IMG/VR virus record: IMGVR_UViG_3300030099_006312
Span: 1 to 50,764 of that record
Reading direction: 5' to 3' (one strand)
Source of the DNA: a virus
DNA: 50,764 bases
How positions within the stretch are numbered: the stretch's first letter is position 1; each line of letters begins with the position of its first letter. Below, in pieces: positions 1-7,909 of the stretch. The translations under genes and the position numbers were made by a program. The notes beneath the pieces were generated by a model that saw only the letters and a list, made by a program, of their open reading frames with translations, was not told the origin of the DNA and ran no database searches.

Positions 1-1338
1 TTTGGTAGCTCCATTTCAAGTGACGGAACATACTCGACACCTTGGCCTATGTTATGTAATGGTTTATTAGTTGTACCTGGTTGTATGGACCCACAGTACC
101 AAGAGTATAATCCATTAGCTGATGTAGATGATGGTAGTTGTCAGACATTACACATTTACGGGTGTATGGATAGTACCTCATTTAACTATGACCCTAACGC
201 TACTTCTCCAGAATATATTAGTCCTGTACAATACCAAGTAATATTAGAAGACGATGGTGGTGACGGTTGGGGCAATTCATTTATTGGTTTAAGGCAAGGA
301 AATCAACTATGGGATTTTAAATTAGACCCTGGAGTTTTTGTAGATACATTCTTTATAGACTTAACTGTAGACGTATACCAAACACCTTTAGAGATGTTTT
401 ACTTTGAAATACCACTACCACAACAAAACCCATCTCAAATACAAATACAGACTATACAAAATTCAGTCGTAGTTAAAAACGATTATGGTATAATAATAGA
501 AGAAGGTACATATCCTTGGGCTAATGGTAATAAATTGAAAAAATTTAATGGTCCCCAAGATATATACACGGGTACCCCTTTTGGTGGGTATAATTGCATA
601 CCTAAAGTTTTTGGGTGTACTGATTCTACTGCTCATGTAGACTCTTACAACCCTAACGCTAATACTGATGATGGCTCTTGTTTTTATAATCCAGGATGTA
701 ATAATGCTGGGTTTGTGGAATTTTGGGAGGCAGACTCAACAGTGGTAGATTACTGGAGTATAGATTATTGTTACACACCTGCAATTTTTGGATGTACCGA
801 TAGTACAATGCTTAACTACAATCCTTCAGCTAATGTAGATAATGGAACTTGTATAGAAATGGTTATGGGATGTACAGATGTTAGTGCGTACAATTACAAT
901 TCATCTGCTAATGTAGATGATGGTAGTTGTTTATATGACGCTGGTTGTATTGGTGGTCCTGGTGTACCGTATTGGTTAAACGATACTTGTTACGCTTGGG
1001 TAATATCTGTTGACCCCTATTGTTGTGATAACTCCTGGGATGCATTCTGTCAAGCGGAATATAATTTTTGTCAAGACGGTACACCACTTAATTTAGATGA
1101 GGCATCAGAAGACACCAGAAAAATAATTGTATATCCTAACCCAACACAAGAAACTATCAATATCAAACATAACTTGAATGACGATGTAATTGTAGAAATA
1201 AGAGACGTTATGGGTAAATTAATATTAACTTCTAGGAATGAGAGTAAAATAAATGTTTCATCTCTCACAACAGGGTTATACAATTTAACTGTTAAATCAA
1301 ACCAAATTATAGTAACTAAAAGAATTATAAAACAATGA
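1..1338 (+). CDS. Secreted repeat adhesin-like protein with type A T9SS sorting domain (5' end outside window)
   Basis: The reading frame is open to the left edge (the first 16 codons precede the first ATG at 49), so the gene is truncated and its signal peptide is not visible. The visible 445 residues hold about five copies of a cysteine repeat of the form GC[MT]D...NYNPxAxxDDGSC, common in secreted proteins of marine Bacteroidota, then a Cys-rich segment (DPYCC...WDAFC). The last ~75 residues match the T9SS C-terminal sorting domain: YPNPTQ, a beta-rich middle with DVMGK, then GLYNLTV and a basic end. Such proteins cross the outer membrane through the host T9SS and are anchored on or released from the surface. 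The stop overlaps the next start (ATGA). A host-surface or virion-associated adhesin is inference. Confidence 0.85.
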   Translation, partial: FGSSISSDGTYSTPWPMLCNGLLVVPGCMDPQYQEYNPLADVDDGSCQTLHIYGCMDSTSFNYDPNATSPEYISPVQYQVILEDDGGDGWGNSFIGLRQGNQLWDFKLDPGVFVDTFFIDLTVDVYQTPLEMFYFEIPLPQQNPSQIQIQTIQNSVVVKNDYGIIIEEGTYPWANGNKLKKFNGPQDIYTGTPFGGYNCIPKVFGCTDSTAHVDSYNPNANTDDGSCFYNPGCNNAGFVEFWEADSTVVDYWSIDYCYTPAIFGCTDSTMLNYNPSANVDNGTCIEMVMGCTDVSAYNYNSSANVDDGSCLYDAGCIGGPGVPYWLNDTCYAWVISVDPYCCDNSWDAFCQAEYNFCQDGTPLNLDEASEDTRKIIVYPNPTQETINIKHNLNDDVIVEIRDVMGKLILTSRNESKINVSSLTTGLYNLTVKSNQIIVTKRIIKQ

Positions 1339-2423
1339 AAAAATTACTAGTATTATTATTACTTTACCCCCTAATAGTTTTAGGGCAAGTAGACACAACA
1401 CCAACAAAAAAAGAACCTTCTAAATTTTCACAAGGAATGAAGAAAATTTTCAAGTATTCTACATTTTACGCGGCAATGAATGGTAATAATTCTATATCTG
1501 ATGGTGATTTATATAGTATTACACCACAAGGACAACTATCTTATGATAAAGCTCAAACACCTTTTGATTTTTCTATAGCTGTAGGGATTAGAAAAAGAGC
1601 TAGATTTGGATATGAAAATAGAGCTAATATATTTTATGATGGTACAGAAAAATCTTTAAGTGACGCGTCTACTGTGGGTAAAATAAAAGGATTTGAGTAT
1701 CTGGCAGAGGTTGACTATAGAAGATTATTAGGTGAAAATTATTTGAACCAACACTATTTTTTAAGATACGTAGATAAACATTGGTTGGCTAAAGTAGAAT
1801 ATTTAGAAAATAACTTTACCGATATTACTTACTTTGAGTCCTCTCAAAGGTATAGATATAATTTAACTAATAAGTTATCGTTTAATCTGGGATTGGTCCA
1901 GAGGATATCTGACCCTTATGGTTATGACCCAGTAGAAGAATGGTTAATTCAAAATGGGTACAGTGATTACACTTATTTGGCACAAGAAGAGGGTTATACA
2001 TTCAACCCTACTGACGGTAATTATTATGACCCTAACGGTGAATTAGTTGCTACAAGTAGTGCGGTTTTTGAAAATACTGTAATCCCTACAGTAATATCTG
2101 ATTATAGTAGAGAAAAACGAGACGAAATACCACCTCAGTGGTGTCACTCATTAATTTTAGGAGCTGATTTTTATCACTACACAAAAGATTTCTGGGTACA
2201 CTCCTGGATAAACGTATTACCTTACCATTTAGATTTAAAACAAGACTATTCTTATCATCGTTTTAACGAAAATAAAAACTGGGTAGATTACGGTGGTGGA
2301 TTAATATTTGGTTGGAGAATAACTAAAAGTGTAGGGATATTTTTAGAGGGAAATTATACTAAATATTGGAATAGAGAATGGCACGACTTTAAAGTGGGTG
2401 CTAATTATATATTTTTAAAATAA
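1335..2423 (+). CDS. Probable outer-membrane or periplasmic beta-rich protein with signal peptide
   Basis: The protein has 362 residues. A typical signal peptide (MKKLLVLLLLYPLIVLG) is followed by Gln, as usual for Bacteroidota signal peptidase I substrates. The rest is rich in Tyr, Phe and Trp with alternating hydrophobic residues and no obvious catalytic motif. The last third (GGGLIFGWRITKSVGIFLEGNYTKY and on) reads like amphipathic beta-hairpins of a barrel. The start overlaps the previous stop by 4 nt, so translation is probably coupled to the T9SS adhesin gene. I do not recognise a named family. A phage-encoded barrel could alter the infected cell surface; that is inference. Confidence 0.6.
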   Translation: MKKLLVLLLLYPLIVLGQVDTTPTKKEPSKFSQGMKKIFKYSTFYAAMNGNNSISDGDLYSITPQGQLSYDKAQTPFDFSIAVGIRKRARFGYENRANIFYDGTEKSLSDASTVGKIKGFEYLAEVDYRRLLGENYLNQHYFLRYVDKHWLAKVEYLENNFTDITYFESSQRYRYNLTNKLSFNLGLVQRISDPYGYDPVEEWLIQNGYSDYTYLAQEEGYTFNPTDGNYYDPNGELVATSSAVFENTVIPTVISDYSREKRDEIPPQWCHSLILGADFYHYTKDFWVHSWINVLPYHLDLKQDYSYHRFNENKNWVDYGGGLIFGWRITKSVGIFLEGNYTKYWNREWHDFKVGANYIFLK

Positions 2424-2435
2424 CATAAAATAACA

Positions 2436-2726
2436 ATGAGTAAAGAACTAAACGAAGATACGTCATTTAAGGTTTCCATAAAAACCTTACTGGGGATAGG
2501 TGCGGGAATGGCTACCATTATCAGTATGTGGTTTATTCTTCAAGCTGACATACAAGAAGCAAAAGAACTACCTGTAATAGAACTACCAGAGCCTGAAGTT
2601 ACTAGGATGGAGTTCGATATGAAGGACCAACTAATTAGACAAACTATTATGACTACTCAAGAGGACGTTGAGGAAATTAAAGAAGATTTAAAACGTATAG
2701 AAGAGAAGTTAGATAAACTTAGATAA
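2436..2726 (+). CDS. Small membrane protein with C-terminal coiled coil
   Basis: The protein has 96 residues: a short cytoplasmic start, one hydrophobic helix at about 14-36 (TLLGIGAGMATIISMWFILQA), a Pro/Glu-rich linker, then a charged heptad-like helix to the end (VEEIKEDLKRIEEKLDKL). The layout of one anchor plus a coiled coil fits holin accessory, spanin-like or tail-associated small proteins of phages, but no family is recognised. It lies 12 nt after the barrel-like gene and 10 nt before the thioredoxin-like gene, so all three are probably co-transcribed. Confidence 0.6.
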   Translation: MSKELNEDTSFKVSIKTLLGIGAGMATIISMWFILQADIQEAKELPVIELPEPEVTRMEFDMKDQLIRQTIMTTQEDVEEIKEDLKRIEEKLDKLR

Positions 2727-2736
2727 GTAAGTTAAC

Positions 2737-3105
2737 ATGGTAAAAATTTTTAAAATCATATCTATAATAATATTTAGTGTTACATCTTTAAATGTTAACG
2801 CTCAAACTAAAATAACAAAAGTAAGTAATTCGGGTATACAAGTAGTAGAATTTAACGCTAAATGGAATTCAGCAAAAAATGTTTCTTGGTTAGGTAAACT
2901 TAGTGATTGTTCAGTAGGTAGGTTACTTATAGATGAAAATCCAAAATTTCAAAGTAGATACAAGATACTGGTAGTACCAACAATTATTGTTTTTAGAGAT
3001 GGTGAAGAAATGGAACGATTTCAAGCTAATATAATGATGGATATGGAAGTTACAGTAAAAGATGTGCAAGAATCAGTGGATGATGCACACATGGAGGGAT
3101 TTTAA
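2737..3105 (+). CDS. Exported thioredoxin-fold protein lacking the CxxC active site
   Basis: The protein has 122 residues. A signal peptide (about 1-22, ending NVNA before Gln) leads to a thioredoxin-like domain: VVEFNAKW stands where thioredoxins have V-x-F-x-A-x-W-C, and VVPTIIVFRDGEEMERF matches the cis-Pro loop and last strands. The usual CxxC is replaced (WNSAK), and a lone Cys lies a few residues on, so disulfide exchange is not expected. The fold assignment is from motif spacing. It may bind unfolded or partner proteins in the periplasm. It ends 4 nt inside the convergent small gene on the other strand. Confidence 0.6.
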   Translation: MVKIFKIISIIIFSVTSLNVNAQTKITKVSNSGIQVVEFNAKWNSAKNVSWLGKLSDCSVGRLLIDENPKFQSRYKILVVPTIIVFRDGEEMERFQANIMMDMEVTVKDVQESVDDAHMEGF

Positions 3106-3344
3106 CGCCTAAAACCTTTTATTTCAGTTCTAGTACCTATTCCAATCATAGTATTAATAAAATTAATTCTTTCTTCTATTTTACTTTTAGCCATATTAAG
3201 TATTTCAGTATCAAATTCTGAATTAACCCAATTAACAAAATCTTCACTACTAAAAGGAGCTTCATAATTTGTTAAATCAACCTCTTCTTCTATTTTATTT
3301 AAAAGTTTCTGATATTGCTTTTCTGTTAAAATAATCTTAGACAT
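3102..3344 (-). CDS. Small protein with the shared N-terminal capsid-targeting-like element
   Basis: The protein has 80 residues. It starts MSKIILTEKQYQKLLNKIEEE, the same pattern seen in the genes starting at 11921, 16152, 17823, 24349, 24678 and 28023, whose bodies are unrelated. The body is short, acidic then basic, with no known domain. A TATTTATA box lies 16 nt upstream of the start on the minus strand, as for the other late genes. By analogy with T4 internal proteins it may be packaged in the head and trimmed by the prohead protease; that is inference. Confidence 0.6.
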   Translation of the reverse strand: MSKIILTEKQYQKLLNKIEEEVDLTNYEAPFSSEDFVNWVNSEFDTEILNMAKSKIEERINFINTMIGIGTRTEIKGFRR

Positions 3345-3360
3345 CTACTATTCTTTTTAT

Positions 3361-3368
3361 TATAAATA
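3361..3368 (-). promoter_or_regulatory. Late-type promoter box TATTTATA
   Basis: On the minus strand the sequence reads AGTATTTATAAT, 16 nt before the start of the 80-residue gene. It matches the box found before many other genes in this window. Whether a phage sigma factor reads it is inference. Confidence 0.5.
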
Positions 3369-3388
3369 CTTATATTATAGTAATAGAT

Positions 3389-4000
3389 ATGTTATGTAAA
3401 AAAATAGTTGGGGTAATTTTAATGGTAATATTAGGTTTTAATGTTATCGCTCAAAATTGTACAGGTACTGAATCATTTACCTTAACCCCACCACCACCTC
3501 CAGGTGGTTATACTCCAGGAACCGTAGTTACAGTGTGTTATACCATGAATGGTTGGACTGAAGTAAATAGTAATTGGCTTGAAGGTTTTGATATAAATTT
3601 AGGAAATGGATGGACTAATCTAACTCCTGGTTTACCACCTGACGATTGTTTTATTACCAGTTCTGGTCAATGGTTATGGATGACCACTACGACTAGTTCT
3701 ACCACTGGGATAAGTGTAGGGCCTGGATGGTTTTACGAATACGGTTCACCTGGTAATGGAAATCCTGGAGATGATTTTGGTGACTGGGACCCTAACGGAA
3801 CCTGTTCATGGACCTTCTGTTTTACAGTAGAGGTGGTACAGACCTGTAATCCTTTAGATTTAACTATTGAGGTAACAGCTGGTGCTGATGGTACTTGGGG
3901 TGGGTGGACTAACAACGCTTGTACATTAGTACCTTTCAATATCTATAACGGAAATATTCAAGTGGTAACACCGACTACTTCTAACATAAACCATTATTAA
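3389..4000 (+). CDS. Secreted Gly/Trp/Thr-rich protein, first gene of a PKD-like surface operon
   Basis: The protein has 203 residues. A signal peptide ends GFNVIA before Gln. The mature part has a proline run near the start, many Gly, Trp and Thr residues, and several Cys in the second half. It looks like a beta-sandwich surface protein, but no domain is named with confidence. It ends in NINHY, and the next protein ends in PIQHY, so the two share a short C-terminal [NQ]HY motif. The gene lies 12 nt upstream of the next, and three genes in a row encode exported proteins. The third carries a T9SS sorting domain, so the three may form one surface complex. Confidence 0.6.
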   Translation: MLCKKIVGVILMVILGFNVIAQNCTGTESFTLTPPPPPGGYTPGTVVTVCYTMNGWTEVNSNWLEGFDINLGNGWTNLTPGLPPDDCFITSSGQWLWMTTTTSSTTGISVGPGWFYEYGSPGNGNPGDDFGDWDPNGTCSWTFCFTVEVVQTCNPLDLTIEVTAGADGTWGGWTNNACTLVPFNIYNGNIQVVTPTTSNINHY

Positions 4001-4012
4001 AATAATTAAAAA

Positions 4013-4555
4013 ATGAAAAAATTATTAACTTTTTTACTAGTTGTATTTACAACAACAATTTATGCTCAAACAACAATTAATCCTGATACGGTATGTATCA
4101 ATGCTGTAGGTGAACAATATTTTGTTACAAATACTGTGGGGTCAACATATCAGTGGACGGTCACTGGAGGTGGAGGTATCTTACAAACAGGACAAGGAAG
4201 TAATTCGATTACTGTCGATTGGGGAGGTACCCCAGGTCTTTATCCTAACGCAATTTCAATTACCGAAACAAACGTTAGTGGGTGTCCTGGAATTCCAGTA
4301 AATTTGGATGTATATATTTTACAACTCACACTTAACAACCTTGGGCCTTTTTGTGTTGGTGACCCATCATCACCTTTAACTTTTTCCCCAACTGGAGGGA
4401 CTTTAAGTGGACCTGGTGTGGTTGGTAATAACTTTGACCCAGTTACCGCGGGAATAGGTAATCATGTAATAACTTATAGTTTAGCTGGTTGTAATACAAC
4501 AATTAATGTAACAGTAAATAACGGACCCGTTACAGGACCAATCCAACATTATTAA
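4013..4555 (+). CDS. Secreted PKD-like adhesin protein
   Basis: The protein has 180 residues with a signal peptide ending TIYA before Gln. Residues ~25-100 form a PKD-like domain found in Bacteroidota surface proteins: YQWTVTGGG, then ITVDWGGTPGLY, then GCPG. The next gene repeats the pattern (YYWEVNGG, VTIQWDDTPGTY, GGCVG), so the two are probably paralogous at domain level. A second beta-rich segment with CVGDPSSPLTFSPTGGTLSG follows. The protein has no sorting domain of its own and ends in IQHY, like its upstream neighbour. It probably works with the sorted protein encoded next; that is inference from operon order. Confidence 0.65.
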   Translation: MKKLLTFLLVVFTTTIYAQTTINPDTVCINAVGEQYFVTNTVGSTYQWTVTGGGGILQTGQGSNSITVDWGGTPGLYPNAISITETNVSGCPGIPVNLDVYILQLTLNNLGPFCVGDPSSPLTFSPTGGTLSGPGVVGNNFDPVTAGIGNHVITYSLAGCNTTINVTVNNGPVTGPIQHY

Positions 4556-4556
4556 T

Positions 4557-5111
4557 ATGAAGTGGTTTATAATTTTGTTATTTCCTTTACAAATTTTTTC
4601 ACAAGGAATTTATAATAATTGTGAACCAATTCCCCCGCAAAACTATGAAGTAAGTTATGATATCAATAAAGATTATTACTGGGAAGTCAATGGGGGCTAC
4701 ATAACCAATAGTAACGGACATCAAGTTACTATACAATGGGACGACACTCCAGGAACATACACTTTAAGTGTGTATAGTGGTATAGGTGGATGTGTTGGTG
4801 ACACTTCTTATTATACAGTAAAAATAGAAGAATGTTCATCTTTATTATTTATACCCAATACTTTTACACCAGATGGAGATGGTTCTAATGAAGTTTTTAA
4901 AGCTACTGGTTCACCTGGATTAGAATTTCATATGATTATATTTAATAGATGGGGACAGGTAATATTTGAATCTTATGATATAGACGGTTACTGGGATGGG
5001 ACTTATAATAATTTACAATGTCAAGAAGGTGTTTATGTATATAGAGTTAGGTATATTACACCACCAAATAAACTTAATTTATTTATAGGACACGTTACAC
5101 TTTTAAGATAA
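4557..5111 (+). CDS. PKD-like surface protein with type B T9SS (CHU_C) sorting domain
   Basis: The protein has 184 residues. A signal peptide (MKWFIILLFPLQIFS before Gln) leads to one PKD-like domain and then a C-terminal domain of the gliding-motility-associated type. Signature segments are FIPNTFTPDGDGSNEVF, then IFNRWGQVIFES, GYWDGTYN, EGVYVYRVRY and GHVTLLR at the end. This type B domain targets proteins through the T9SS for attachment at the cell surface. The start follows the previous stop by 1 nt. A surface-targeted phage protein of this kind could modify or mask the infected cell; that is inference. Confidence 0.85.
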   Translation: MKWFIILLFPLQIFSQGIYNNCEPIPPQNYEVSYDINKDYYWEVNGGYITNSNGHQVTIQWDDTPGTYTLSVYSGIGGCVGDTSYYTVKIEECSSLLFIPNTFTPDGDGSNEVFKATGSPGLEFHMIIFNRWGQVIFESYDIDGYWDGTYNNLQCQEGVYVYRVRYITPPNKLNLFIGHVTLLR

Positions 5112-5118
5112 TTTTTCC

Positions 5119-5126
5119 TATATTTG
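5119..5126 (+). promoter_or_regulatory. Bacteroidota-type promoter -7 box TATATTTG
   Basis: TATATTTG matches the Bacteroidota -7 consensus TAnnTTTG. It lies 19 nt before the ATG at 5146 and points to it. Confidence 0.55.
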
Positions 5127-5145
5127 TATCACAAAAAAAAATGTT

Positions 5146-5355
5146 ATGGGAAAAATGAAAGAAGTTTTTATGAAAGAAAGAGAATCAGAAAATGATAAAT
5201 ACGTAGATGAATCCTATTTTTATAATAAATGGAAAGTGGAACAACAAGAACCAAAAAATTACATCGGTGGCGATGAAGATTTTGTAGACTTTGTTGACGA
5301 GGTGCCTCCTGTAGTTCGAGAATATACCGATGTAGACGACTCTAACGAATACTGA
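5146..5355 (+). CDS. Small acidic hypothetical protein
   Basis: The protein has 69 residues. It is acidic in its second half (GGDEDFVDFVDEV, DVDDSNEY) with Tyr and Lys in the first half, and has no signal peptide or membrane segment. I do not recognise it. It has its own host-type promoter box (TATATTTG) and no late box, so early or middle expression is likely. An ATG at 5141 gives only a very short frame, so the start at 5146 is preferred. Confidence 0.5.
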   Translation: MGKMKEVFMKERESENDKYVDESYFYNKWKVEQQEPKNYIGGDEDFVDFVDEVPPVVREYTDVDDSNEY

Positions 5356-5409
5356 TATCTTTTCTTTAAAAATTTTCTTTTTTTATATCTGGGTGGGTTA
5401 ACCGCTAAC

Positions 5410-5526
5410 TTAAATTGAATCACCATATTTGTCTTTTAAGTATTTGTACCATTCTTCTTGTTTTCTTCCGTTTACAAAAAACCAACCCATTTTTAGGTCA
5501 AACCATTTTTTTAATTTTTTAATCAT
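5410..5526 (-). CDS. Small basic protein downstream of thymidylate synthase
   Basis: A 38-residue frame starts MIKKLKKWFDLKMGWF and ends KDKYGDSI. It begins 12 nt after the thymidylate synthase stop on the same strand, so it would be co-transcribed with it. It is Lys/Trp/Tyr-rich and amphipathic. No family is recognised; support comes from its clean start, the close operon spacing and normal codon use. The flanking 5356-5409 segment is AT-rich and shows no other gene. Confidence 0.45.
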   Translation of the reverse strand: MIKKLKKWFDLKMGWFFVNGRKQEEWYKYLKDKYGDSI

Positions 5527-5537
5527 ATTTTCTTTTT

Positions 5538-6554
5538 TTAATTACTAAGAGGTGCTTTAATAGGTGAGTGTGAGTTATAGTCTTCCAGAGACACTTCAGC
5601 GTATCCTAATAACAAATCTAGATTACCTACCTTAACGTTTGGTAAGTCCATAGGTTCTCTAGTTAGTTGTTCCTTAGCTTGTTCAAGATGATTGTTATAT
5701 AAATGTACATCACCCAAGTTACCTATTAATTCACCTGGTACCATATTAACTTCTTGAGAGATTAATTTTAAAAGTAACCCATAAGATGCTATGTTGAATG
5801 GTAGGCCTAAAAAGGTATCTACAGAGCGTTGGTTCCACATTAACGATAACATTCTTTTAGGTACTCTTAAAGAATCTAATTTGATGTGTGAATCCACATC
5901 ATGTTCACAAAGTTTCTGCCTTTCTTCTAGACTTAACTCTCTTGTATAAACTTGAAATCCATAATGACATGGTGGGAGAGTCATTTGGTCTAATTCACCT
6001 ACATTCCAAGCGTTAACCATTAATCGTCTACTATCTGGATTTGTTTGAAGTTGTTCTATTAAGTTTTTTATTTGGTCTATTGTTTTAACACCAATATATT
6101 TTTCATCTTGACTTACTTCTGGGTATGTTTTTGGGAAATGGTGGAACCACAATCTCCATTGTTTACCATACACTGGACCTAAATCACCCCACTTCTTAGC
6201 AAACTCATCATCTGTTTTTATTGCATCAATGAATTCTGGTTGTGTCATCGTAGGGTAGGGATATGGAGATTCTTGACAATAAGCCTTATAAGCGTCCCCA
6301 TCCCAAATATGACAATCATTATCAACAAGGTATTTGATGTTTGTATCACCACGTAAGAACCATAACAATTCTGTTACAATTCCTTTCCAATACATTTTCT
6401 TTGTTGTTAGTAAAGGGAAACCATTTTTCATGTTATGTCTAATGGTGTAACCAAATATAGATTTAGTTCCTGTACCTGTTCGGTCTTTTTTATCCACACC
6501 ATACTCCAGTATGGTTTTAAGTAATTCTTGATATTGTTTATCTAAGTTGTTCAT
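5538..6554 (-). CDS. thyA: Thymidylate synthase ThyA
   Basis: This enzyme converts dUMP to dTMP using methylene-tetrahydrofolate, supplying thymidine nucleotides for phage DNA synthesis. Visible family signatures are DRTGTGTKSIFG near residue 25, FPLLTTKK at 46, ELLWFLRGDTN at 62, the Arg pair SRRLMVNAWN at 175, the catalytic Cys at 196 in LPPCHYGFQVY, and GLPFNIASYGLLL and GDVHLYNNH. At 338 residues it is longer than the usual ~264 form because of inserted segments around 90-170 and 205-230, as in many larger ThyA proteins. The start overlaps the upstream stop (ATGA), so translation is probably coupled. Confidence 0.97.
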   Translation of the reverse strand: MNNLDKQYQELLKTILEYGVDKKDRTGTGTKSIFGYTIRHNMKNGFPLLTTKKMYWKGIVTELLWFLRGDTNIKYLVDNDCHIWDGDAYKAYCQESPYPYPTMTQPEFIDAIKTDDEFAKKWGDLGPVYGKQWRLWFHHFPKTYPEVSQDEKYIGVKTIDQIKNLIEQLQTNPDSRRLMVNAWNVGELDQMTLPPCHYGFQVYTRELSLEERQKLCEHDVDSHIKLDSLRVPKRMLSLMWNQRSVDTFLGLPFNIASYGLLLKLISQEVNMVPGELIGNLGDVHLYNNHLEQAKEQLTREPMDLPNVKVGNLDLLLGYAEVSLEDYNSHSPIKAPLSN

Positions 6555-6928
6555 TTTATTATTTTAACCTCTTTGTTTTTTAATTCATCATAAATAAATT
6601 CAACCAATTCGTCAATACCGTATTCACTTAAAAAAACATCCCAGTCCATAGTGGAGTAAGTTTGATAGACGGTTTCTCTAGCGTAGTCCCAGTGGTCCTG
6701 AAAAGTTTCCAGGTCTCTTGTGTCCATAAAACTATCAAAAGAATCTGTATCTAAGAACTCCTCAATGTCCCCATCCTCACTGTATTTCACAATAATAATT
6801 TCATCATCATCACCATAGTAATATACATCATATAAATTACCACCATACTCAACACCTTCTTCTTTTTCTAAAGAAGATACATTTTCCAAAACAAATTTAC
6901 TTAACTGGTTAAATTTAGATTTTTCCAT
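6551..6928 (-). CDS. Acidic hypothetical protein upstream of thyA
   Basis: The protein has 125 residues, strongly acidic with many Asp, Glu and Tyr (YYGDDDEIIIVKYSEDGDIEEF), and ends in a short basic tail (KNKEVKIIK). No known motif, signal peptide or membrane helix is seen. Its stop overlaps the thyA start by 4 nt, so the two genes form a coupled pair. No clear promoter box was found upstream. Acidic proteins of this size in phages are often small regulators or DNA mimics, but nothing here supports a specific role. Confidence 0.55.
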   Translation of the reverse strand: MEKSKFNQLSKFVLENVSSLEKEEGVEYGGNLYDVYYYGDDDEIIIVKYSEDGDIEEFLDTDSFDSFMDTRDLETFQDHWDYARETVYQTYSTMDWDVFLSEYGIDELVEFIYDELKNKEVKIIK

Positions 6929-6974
6929 AATACTCTAATAATAAGAATTAGGTGGTAAAGTATCAAGTGGAAGA

Positions 6975-6982
6975 TATTTATA
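6975..6982 (+). promoter_or_regulatory. Late-type promoter box TATTTATA
   Basis: The box lies 5 nt before the ATG at 6988 and inside the longer GTG-started frame. This favours 6988 as the true start and suggests a very short or absent leader. Confidence 0.55.
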
Positions 6983-6987
6983 AAATA

Positions 6988-7710
6988 ATGAAAACAGGTT
7001 TATTAGACATATTAAAAGAATCTATAAATGAAGGTGGGGTTAAAAAAGACCTTTACACTAATTTAAAATTATCTAAACGTAATGAATTTTACGAACAATT
7101 TGAGGAAATAGATGCCTATGCTAAAAGGCAATACGACGCTAAAATGGAATATGAGAGAGAGGTAGAAAAAATAGGAGCTGGAAATAGTGTTTTTGGAAAA
7201 AAATTAAGACATTATTTTACTTATTTACAACGTATAGGTGGAATGGAAGAATTAAAAAATGCAATGGAAACGCAACCTCATTCAACAGGAAACTTACCAG
7301 CTTATAAAGGTGCGATAGGTGGATTAAAGTTAGTTGGGTTTAATAAAGAGTACTATAAACCAACACGAATGGACATAAAAGATAAAATATACGTTTTATT
7401 GGTTAACTATTTTCATAATGGAGGAGACAGTAGAAATTTTATGGAAGGACCTTTAAATATTATACCCGCTAAAGAATGGGATATAGATACGGATTACGCA
7501 GAAGACGTGATTGAATATGGGACTTCTTTTGGTACCGCATATGGTGATAATGAAGAACGTATTAAAGAATTGGTGTTGGCTAATCCATATCATTTTGAAC
7601 AAGATAGAGAAACTTACGACCATGATTATGTGGGAGACTATAAAAACAAAGAAATAAAAAGTATAAAGTCTAAAGACCTTAAATTAGTAAGACAAGCATT
7701 TGAACAATGA
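6988..7710 (+). CDS. Putative packaged internal protein with capsid-targeting-like N-terminus
   Basis: The protein has 240 residues. I chose ATG 6988 over the GTG at 6952 because a TATTTATA promoter box overlaps the extra codons. The start then reads MKTGLLDILKESINEGG, very close in style to T4 internal-protein capsid-targeting sequences, with gp21-type cleavage candidates (LKE before S, INE before G). The body is charged and helical at first, with many Tyr and Asp residues later, and has no recognised domain. The stop overlaps the next start (ATGA). Head packaging is inference. Confidence 0.6.
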   Translation: MKTGLLDILKESINEGGVKKDLYTNLKLSKRNEFYEQFEEIDAYAKRQYDAKMEYEREVEKIGAGNSVFGKKLRHYFTYLQRIGGMEELKNAMETQPHSTGNLPAYKGAIGGLKLVGFNKEYYKPTRMDIKDKIYVLLVNYFHNGGDSRNFMEGPLNIIPAKEWDIDTDYAEDVIEYGTSFGTAYGDNEERIKELVLANPYHFEQDRETYDHDYVGDYKNKEIKSIKSKDLKLVRQAFEQ

Positions 7711-7904
7711 AAAATATAGAAAACAAAATTAAAAGAATGAGGAAATTAATGTTGGAGTCTGAAGGTAGTCCTGAAGAAAACGACTTAATTGACGGTATTA
7801 GGGACATCTTAAAAAAACAGAAGGAAAATAAGGATGAGGATGCTTATTATGACGACTTAGAAGATTTATTAAAAAAATACAAAATCCCCCTAACGAGGGA
7901 TTAA
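7707..7904 (+). CDS. Small helical charged protein, possible packaged protein
   Basis: The protein has 65 residues. It starts MKNIENKIKRMRKLMLESEG, basic and amphipathic up to a gp21-like MLE before S, then acidic and helical (DLIDGIRDILKKQKENKDED). No family is recognised. It is translationally coupled to the preceding gene. The N-terminal pattern groups it loosely with the capsid-targeting-like set. Confidence 0.5.
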   Translation: MKNIENKIKRMRKLMLESEGSPEENDLIDGIRDILKKQKENKDEDAYYDDLEDLLKKYKIPLTRD

Positions 7905-7909
7905 GTAAA

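Noticed and set aside
6952-6987. Upstream GTG start giving a 252-residue product
   Set aside because: The added codons contain a TATTTATA promoter box, and the ATG at 6988 gives the expected late-protein N-terminus.
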